From the NCBI GenBank assembly GCA_937922785.1, contig CALAJQ010000013.1, forward strand, positions 94,311 to 158,310: a stretch of 64,000 nucleotides of DNA. Direction: 5' to 3'. A program made the translations under genes and the position numbers. Position 1 is the first letter of the stretch, and the number at the start of each line of letters is the position of its first letter. The notes under the pieces were generated by a model, which saw nothing but the letters and a program-made list of their open reading frames with translations, was not told the origin of the DNA and searched no databases. Of this stretch, positions 59,837 through 64,000 are shown in pieces. This DNA is from an uncultured Acidimicrobiales bacterium. Lineage in GTDB: Bacteria > Actinomycetota > Acidimicrobiia > Acidimicrobiales > SZUA-35.

Positions 59837-60634
59837 ATGGCTGAATCGGACGATGTGAAACTTACGCGTCGTGAGATCGGCCGGATTGTGCACCACTGGG
59901 TGGGTGTCGCCGGTGGTTACCTCGGGGACTTCAGCTACGCGAGGCATGACTGCTTCTGGCTTGAGTTGTGCGACGTGTACGTCGACACGTCAAGCTTTGA
60001 GGGTACGACGAGAGAGTGTTTCGAGAAGACGATCTACGAGGTGAGTGCAGCTCACCAGGCTGTGGCTCTTCGGGCACTCCTGGAGGACTACCCGCCACTG
60101 AAGGAAGCGGATCCTGATAGCCCGCGGTTTCGAAGTGCTGAACTACATCGCGAGATTCTGGGATGGATATCCAGGCTTGAGACGGGTCAAGTGGTTGTTG
60201 AGGTCGCGATTCGCAGTGCCTCCGAGATTGTCCAGCGAGCGCTTGACGATGCGGCCAACCTCATGCGAACTTCTGGTCCTCAGAGCGCCGTGGACCGAGT
60301 GCATACGGCAATGCATGGCTACTTGCATTCGCTTTGTGACGAAGTCGGGGTCGCGTTAGAGGGGCGTCCGACAATGAACCAGCTTTTCAAGGCTCTCCGG
60401 ACGACTCACCCGGCCTTAGCTGACGTAGGGGCACGCGAGGAAGAGGTCAAGAAGATCCTTGGATCTATGGCAACGATCCTTGATGCTCTAAATCCGGTGA
60501 GGAATAACGCGTCGGTAGCTCACCCAAACCGAGATTTGGTCGGTGAGGCCGAGGCGAACCTTGTGATCAATACGGTGCGTACGTTGCTGAGCTACCTCGA
60601 GGCGAAGCGACAAAGCGCTGTCTTGTCTGACTAA
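59837..60634 (+). CDS. Abortive-infection (Abi_C-type) protein
   Basis: A 265-aa protein. The C-terminal ~120 residues match the Abi_C pattern: SAVDRVHTAMHGYLHSLCDE, then a helix pair and ILDALNPVRNNASVAHPNRD and a final ANLVINTVRTLLSYLE. That RNxxSxAHP block resembles the RNxxSxAHG of abortive infection proteins and may be an RNase-like site. The N-terminal half is a helical domain similar to AbiJ-type N-termini. ATG 59837 with GGAG is chosen over a frame from 59708. Phage-triggered dormancy is the family expectation, not shown here. The 248 bp before it contain no gene. Confidence 0.7.
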   Translation: MAESDDVKLTRREIGRIVHHWVGVAGGYLGDFSYARHDCFWLELCDVYVDTSSFEGTTRECFEKTIYEVSAAHQAVALRALLEDYPPLKEADPDSPRFRSAELHREILGWISRLETGQVVVEVAIRSASEIVQRALDDAANLMRTSGPQSAVDRVHTAMHGYLHSLCDEVGVALEGRPTMNQLFKALRTTHPALADVGAREEEVKKILGSMATILDALNPVRNNASVAHPNRDLVGEAEANLVINTVRTLLSYLEAKRQSAVLSD

Positions 60635-60650
60635 TTGAAAGAGCTGGCTG

Positions 60651-60669
60651 CCGAACCCACAGGGTTCGG
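60651..60669. terminator. Hairpin between convergent genes
   Basis: CCGAACCC-ACA-GGGTTCGG is a perfect 8-bp stem with a 3-nt loop between the Abi_C gene and the convergent DUF6615-like gene. No T-tract is present, so it may work as a bidirectional barrier or mRNA 3' stabiliser rather than a classic terminator. Confidence 0.5.
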
Positions 60670-60687
60670 TGGTGGTCGATCGGTAGC

Positions 60688-61521
60688 TCAGGTCACGTTG
60701 TCTGGGACGACTCCGCCGTCGTCGAGGACGACGTAGTACGTCGCAGATGGGGCCTCTAAATCGGCGGCGGGCACCGATAGTCCCTGTTGCACCCGCTGTG
60801 CCCACGGCGGGGGTTCATCGAACGTGATCTGATTGTCGTCGGTGGGCTCTAGGCGACCAAGGCGTGCTGCCAGGTCGGCGATTCGGCTTCGAGTTGGGTG
60901 GCCGAAACCCCCGTTTTGCCGCCAGCCTGGACACAACAAACACTCCCATGGCATGGCGTACGAATTCACACTCGAAGCACGCTGATTAGCTGCTGGGGGC
61001 GGGATGACGTAGTCAAGAACGTCCTGAGCGTGAGCGAGGGTAACACCTAGCGGAGATTGATTGTTGGTCCATGGATTCCCCGCCCCACGATTGAGCGTCC
61101 TCATCGTGCAGCCACCAAGGTCGACAACGGCTCCGGCGATGTAGGGAGAGACTTCTTTGTTGAAGAAGGCATAAAGAGGAAGTGCACCATCGAGGTTGGA
61201 CGCTCGAATTAGTTTCCGTGCTTGTTCTTCAGAGCTAGGGCTCCGCAGGTCGCGATACGTCCCGAATTGAGTTCCAAACAGGTTCTTGGCCTGCACATAC
61301 GCGACGAACCACCTGTTCCGGTGGTGGACTGCCATTGCCCAGTCCATGCCGTCGCTGGCCTCTTCAGAAGTTGTCGACTTCTGGATCCAAACCGGTTCAC
61401 TGCTGCGTGACATCTCGACAAGAAGTGTTTCAGTCACGGTCTCCTCGCGAACGTGGAACGGAGAGTCGCGGAGAAAGTGCCAAGTCTGCAGCGACAGGTT
61501 GTGAAGGAGAGCTTCAAGCAT
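60688..61521 (-). CDS. DUF6615-like protein, possible nuclease
   Basis: A 277-aa protein. The N-terminal ~140 residues resemble DUF6615: EETVTETLLVEM, then SDGMDWAMAVHHRNRWFVAY leading to VQAKNL (75-80), SSEEQARKLIRAS and LPLYAFFN. The order Glu, Asp60, Gln77-x-Lys79 on adjacent strands looks like a PD-(D/E)xK nuclease core with Q-x-K. The C-terminal half is less conserved with a Cys pair (ECLLCPGW) that may bind metal. It faces the Abi_C gene across a 53-bp gap. Nuclease activity is inference; position next to defence genes supports it. Confidence 0.6.
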   Translation of the reverse strand: MLEALLHNLSLQTWHFLRDSPFHVREETVTETLLVEMSRSSEPVWIQKSTTSEEASDGMDWAMAVHHRNRWFVAYVQAKNLFGTQFGTYRDLRSPSSEEQARKLIRASNLDGALPLYAFFNKEVSPYIAGAVVDLGGCTMRTLNRGAGNPWTNNQSPLGVTLAHAQDVLDYVIPPPAANQRASSVNSYAMPWECLLCPGWRQNGGFGHPTRSRIADLAARLGRLEPTDDNQITFDEPPPWAQRVQQGLSVPAADLEAPSATYYVVLDDGGVVPDNVT

Positions 61522-61623
61522 TGGCTCGAGTCTCGCAGACCAATGCCGCTGGATCCACGACCGAGCGCAGCGGCCACGCGGTTGGCCCGGCGCCCACTGG
61601 GGTTGGTGGACGCCGGACTCGTG

Positions 61624-61974
61624 CTAGAAGGCTTCTTCGCCGGGCTTGACCTCCTGGGGTTCAGTTTCTTTGGCTGGTGCGTCGAGGTAGCCGATTTGGT
61701 TTGCGATGACTTCGTGGCGTTCTCGGTTGTCGCCGGTGTCTTTATCGGCCCATTGGGAGTGGCTGAGTCTGCCGGTGATCGAGACGAGTCGGCCTTTGGT
61801 GAGGTACTTGTGGTGTTGTTCGGCTGGGGTGCCGAAGGCTTTGACGGGGATGAAGTCGGCGCCTTCGCTGCGTCCTCGGTCGACTGCGAGTCGGAAGGTG
61901 CAGATGGGGTTGCCGGCTGATGGTTCGAGTCGGGGATCTGTGGCGAGTCGTCCGACGAGTGTGATGGTGTTCAT
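61624..61974 (-). CDS. ssb: Single-stranded DNA-binding protein
   Basis: A 116-aa OB-fold SSB: MNTITLVGRLATDPRLE, then CTFRLAVDRGRSEGADFIPV, KAFGTPAEQHHKYLTKGRLV and SITGRLSHSQW. The C-terminus is acidic (PGEEAF) but short of the canonical DDDIPF tip. The frame extends upstream to 62385, but that extra sequence is low-quality and the homology begins exactly at ATG 61974, with AAAGG upstream. It coats the strand in transfer or replication. It is smaller and unlike the two-OB protein at 39948. Confidence 0.88.
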   Translation of the reverse strand: MNTITLVGRLATDPRLEPSAGNPICTFRLAVDRGRSEGADFIPVKAFGTPAEQHHKYLTKGRLVSITGRLSHSQWADKDTGDNRERHEVIANQIGYLDAPAKETEPQEVKPGEEAF

Positions 61975-62461
61975 TTGGCTGTGCCTTTCTGGTTGGTTTC
62001 CCGCTGGTGCGGGGTGTTCGTGGTGGCTCAGCCGCCGAGGGTCGAGCGCGACGCAGCCCGGAGGGCCTTGACCTTCTTTGTCGGGGCCTAGCGAGGCTGA
62101 ACGCAGTGAAGGGACCCGGAGGGCCGAGTGGTTTCGGCAAAGGGGGTTGCGTCGACGTGACCTCGGTGGAGCATGACGCCTCGATGTACCTCGTATCGGC
62201 GGAGGACGAACAAATTGCGGGCGGGTGAACAGTTCAGGTTTCGGGCGACTCGCCATTGGTGCGCTGACGTGGCTTGTGGGGTCAAGGCTGCTGTTGCTTC
62301 GAGTAGTGGGTTCCGCGATCGGTGGAGTTGCCGCCTTGTCCGTCAGAGCCTTTGGTGTCGCTGTGGGCTCTCCACAATCGAGCACTGGGCGATGGTGGTC
62401 ACTGGCTGGCGCTGCCCGACGGGTAGTCAGTGCTCCGGTTTGGTCGAGGGCTCGCGGGTTG
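61975..62461. other. Gene-free stretch between SSB and HTH gene
   Basis: 487 bp with open frames on both strands but no start with RBS and no recognisable product. The frames are long because of the GC-rich third positions of a former or antisense reading. It probably contains the promoter for ssb and possibly a terminator after the HTH gene; I cannot point to boxes. Confidence 0.4.
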
Positions 62462-62683
62462 TTAGCCGATGAGGCACCATTGCTCGGGCCAGAGGTAGGC
62501 GGGGTGGGTGCCGAGTGCGATGGCGGCTCGGTCGGCTTGTTCGGCGGGGATGCCGTGGTTGATCCATCGGTGGATGGTTCGGCGGCTGACTCCGATTGTG
62601 GCGGCCACGATGTCGATTGTTTCGCCTCGTGTTTGGCTGGCGATGGGTTCGAACGGGAGGCGGGCGCTTGTGGGGCGGCTCAT
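62462..62683 (-). CDS. HTH regulator coupled to ArdC
   Basis: A 73-aa protein with a clear helix-turn-helix: IDIVAATIGVSRRTIHRWIN, then GIPAEQADRAAIALGTHPAY and LWPEQW. The ADRxAxALGxHPxxxWP ending is common in small actinobacterial phage and plasmid regulators. ATG 62683 overlaps the ardC stop (ATGA). It lies on the same strand after ardC and probably controls entry or early genes of the element. Confidence 0.75.
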   Translation of the reverse strand: MSRPTSARLPFEPIASQTRGETIDIVAATIGVSRRTIHRWINHGIPAEQADRAAIALGTHPAYLWPEQWCLIG

Positions 62684-63564
62684 CGGGCAACCTCGGTGGT
62701 GGTGTTGCTCGTTGTGGCGAGTTTGTCGAGGTGGTCGACGGCGCGTTGTGCAGCGGCGGCGCTTCGAAAGAGTGCTTTGGGGTCGGCGTCGAGGATGTCG
62801 AGCCAGTGGGCGAGGTAGGCGGCGTGATCGGCTCGGAGTTGGGGGCTTATGTCGAGTTGTGCGGCGGCTATTGCTGCGCCGAGTTCGGCTATGAGTTCTT
62901 CGGCTGCGTATTCGGGGGAGCCGAATGGTTTGGTGATGTCGAGGCGGTCGAGTCGGCTGCTGTGTCCGGTCCAGTGAATGTGTTCGTGGAGAACTGTCGA
63001 CCAGAACGCTTCTGTGTCGTCGAACTGTTCGAGGGCTGGGCAGTAGATCCGGTCGGGTCCGGGCGCGTAGTAGGCCCTGTCGCCGCCGTAGTGGATCTCT
63101 GCGCCGATGGCGTTGAGCCATTCATAGGGTCGGGTTGAGTTTGTGGTGATGGCTTCTTTGTTGTGGTGGCCGTCGACCTGGTGGGCGTTGAAGACGGCGT
63201 AGACCCGGGGAACGAGTCGGCGGCCGATGGTTTCGGCGTCGTCGTTGGGTTCGTCGTGGTTCTTGGAGGTGACCCATTTGATGATGTGGGCGGCGTGTTC
63301 GCCTTTGCGTACTTGTGCGTCGGCGTTCTTCCATTGTTTGTAGGTGGCCCATTCGCCGGTTGGGTAGCCGCGTTCGAGGGCGTCGAGTGCGAGCGTGAGG
63401 ACGTTGGCGCCTGCGTATCGGTTGCCGGTGGTGGCGTTGCGGGCGTTGAGTAGGTCGCCGAGGTCGTGTGTGTGCCAGGGCATGGCCCAAGTGCCGTGTG
63501 ATCCGTTGCGGATCATGTCGACGAGTCGTGTGGTGACGTTTTCGGCGTGGGTGGTGTAGTTCAT
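62680..63564 (-). CDS. ardC: ArdC-like antirestriction protein
   Basis: A 294-aa protein. The N-terminal DUF1738 ssDNA-binding domain (~3-130) has WAMPWHTHDLG, NARNATTGNRYAGANVL and WATYKQWKNADAQVRKGEHA. A zincin-type metallopeptidase domain follows, with HEHIHWTGH (HExxH, 193-197) and a downstream Glu in YAAEELIAELGAA. ArdC shields incoming conjugative DNA from restriction in the recipient and may cleave or bind host proteins. It makes sense beside SSB in the leading region of a conjugative element. It starts an operon with the HTH gene. Confidence 0.88.
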   Translation of the reverse strand: MNYTTHAENVTTRLVDMIRNGSHGTWAMPWHTHDLGDLLNARNATTGNRYAGANVLTLALDALERGYPTGEWATYKQWKNADAQVRKGEHAAHIIKWVTSKNHDEPNDDAETIGRRLVPRVYAVFNAHQVDGHHNKEAITTNSTRPYEWLNAIGAEIHYGGDRAYYAPGPDRIYCPALEQFDDTEAFWSTVLHEHIHWTGHSSRLDRLDITKPFGSPEYAAEELIAELGAAIAAAQLDISPQLRADHAAYLAHWLDILDADPKALFRSAAAAQRAVDHLDKLATTSNTTTEVAR

Positions 63565-63895
63565 TGATCATCTCCCGTGGTTCGGATGCGGACGCAGCTG
63601 CGCCTGCGTTCGCTGGGAGCGACCCCGCCGAGGCGGCCCGCGGTGTCAAGCCCTGGACTGCGGTCCGGAGGATCGGGAGATGTGTTTCTCGGCGTAGCCG
63701 CATGATGTCGAACGGGCTTGATGCCGAGAGCGGGCCGTCACGGCCACGTTGACTTCGGGTAGCTGATGCCTGTCAGACCAAAGCGTGTCTTTGCCAACTC
63801 GCCGACTAGTTGGTTAATGACGATGAGATCGGGGGATCTATTGTGATCTAGAATCTCTCATGCCGCAGCGTTAGACACTTGCGGGAGAACGAGAT
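63565..63895. promoter_or_regulatory. Intergenic region upstream of ArdC with inverted repeat
   Basis: 331 bp with no gene. It contains CCAACT-N8-AGTTGG (63794-63813) and a cluster of GATC-containing words near 63830-63850. It probably carries promoters for ardC leftward and for the gene starting at 63896 rightward. No origin of transfer can be identified by eye. Confidence 0.4.
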
Positions 63896-64000
63896 TTGGG
63901 CTGCAACAACGAGTTGGATGAGGACGCAATTAGAGCTTCCGTTGGTCGCGCCCTTGTTCACGAGCTAAGCGAGGGTCAGCGCGACGCAATTGCTGCCGTA
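63896..64000 (+). CDS. Unknown protein, N-terminal 35 codons only
   Basis: A frame opens at TTG 63896 with GGGAG 8 nt upstream and runs off the window. The visible part is acidic and helical (DEDAIRASVGRALVHELSEG). Another in-frame TTG is at 63914. It is too short to identify. The good ribosome site and coding-like composition make a real gene plausible. Confidence 0.4.
   Translation, partial: MGCNNELDEDAIRASVGRALVHELSEGQRDAIAAV

Larger units (their letters stand above)
23452..64000. mobile_element. Integrative conjugative element (right end outside window)
   Basis: Integrase and excisionase, cell-wall hydrolase, Tad pilus genes, VirB2/B6/B8/B4-like genes, VirD4 coupling protein, MobF relaxase, two SSBs, ArdC and defence cargo are all present in one continuous block. 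The left boundary is uncertain: the operon at 14772-23488 could be cargo between an attachment site near the tRNA-Met fragment and the integrase. The right attachment site is not in the window. Confidence 0.75.

Noticed and set aside
61975..62385. Long N-terminal extension of the SSB
   Set aside because: SSB homology starts exactly at ATG 61974 with a ribosome site; the extension is low-complexity Pro/Arg sequence.
62225..62818. A 197-aa plus-strand frame
   Set aside because: It is antisense to the HTH and ArdC genes and Gly/Ala/Val-rich in the way of shadow frames.

Overview
The window looks like a variable region of an actinobacterial chromosome, probably Acidimicrobiia-like. This rests on the SecG C-terminus resembling mycobacterial SecG, moderately high GC, frequent GTG/TTG starts, actinobacterial-type serine and tyrosine recombinases, and a secretin-free Tad plus T4SS gene set. 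Only the first ~1.8 kb (SecG end, a solute-binding lipoprotein, tRNA-Leu) reads as core chromosome. The rest is stacked mobile DNA. REGION 1 (about 1725-11970): a compact phage-satellite-like island inserted in tRNA-Leu(GAG). It holds a tyrosine integrase, excisionase, two related HNH proteins in inverted orientation, two paralogous small beta-rich proteins, an HK97-type prohead protease, an XRE-like regulator, a prim-pol/ATPase replication protein, a GGGGGGAC iteron cluster that is a strong origin candidate, a ~600 bp AAGTAAG array, and an HK97-fold major capsid protein. No terminase, portal or tail genes are present, so it probably makes its own shell and borrows the rest from a helper phage. 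The displaced tRNA-Leu 3' half marks its right end. REGION 2 (11953-14186): a large serine recombinase with two small upstream genes, lying between that tRNA-Leu fragment and an orphan 3' half of a tRNA-Met(CAU). REGION 3 (about 14770-23490): a tightly overlapping ten-gene operon that I cannot match to a known system. It encodes a ROK-like kinase, AroE-like dehydrogenase, YdjC-like deacetylase, large HEAT-type scaffold, EEP-fold phosphatase/nuclease, UDP-GlcNAc 2-epimerase, membrane-anchored helical protein, methyltransferase, a 36-residue peptide overlapping both neighbours, and a dihydropteroate-synthase-like protein. This is the best candidate in the window for an undescribed pathway, possibly a modified-peptide or amino-sugar product. 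REGION 4 (about 23450 to beyond 64000): an integrative conjugative element. It starts with a frameshifted tyrosine integrase and a 57-aa excisionase, then a cell-wall hydrolase. A Tad pilus module (CpaB, CpaE, CpaF/TadA, TadB, TadC, pilin, TadE/G-like proteins, LysM-BTAD protein) is followed by a T4SS module (VirB2-like, VirB8-like, VirB6-like, split VirB4), a VirD4 coupling protein and a MobF relaxase. Cargo and accessory genes comprise a MerR-type HTH-helicase fusion with a zinc-finger partner, a two-OB SSB, a complete type I restriction-modification system placed antisense inside the transfer region, an Abi_C-type protein, a DUF6615-like protein, a second SSB, and an ArdC antirestriction protein overlapping an HTH gene. 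The right end of the element is outside the window. No CRISPR array or rRNA gene was seen.
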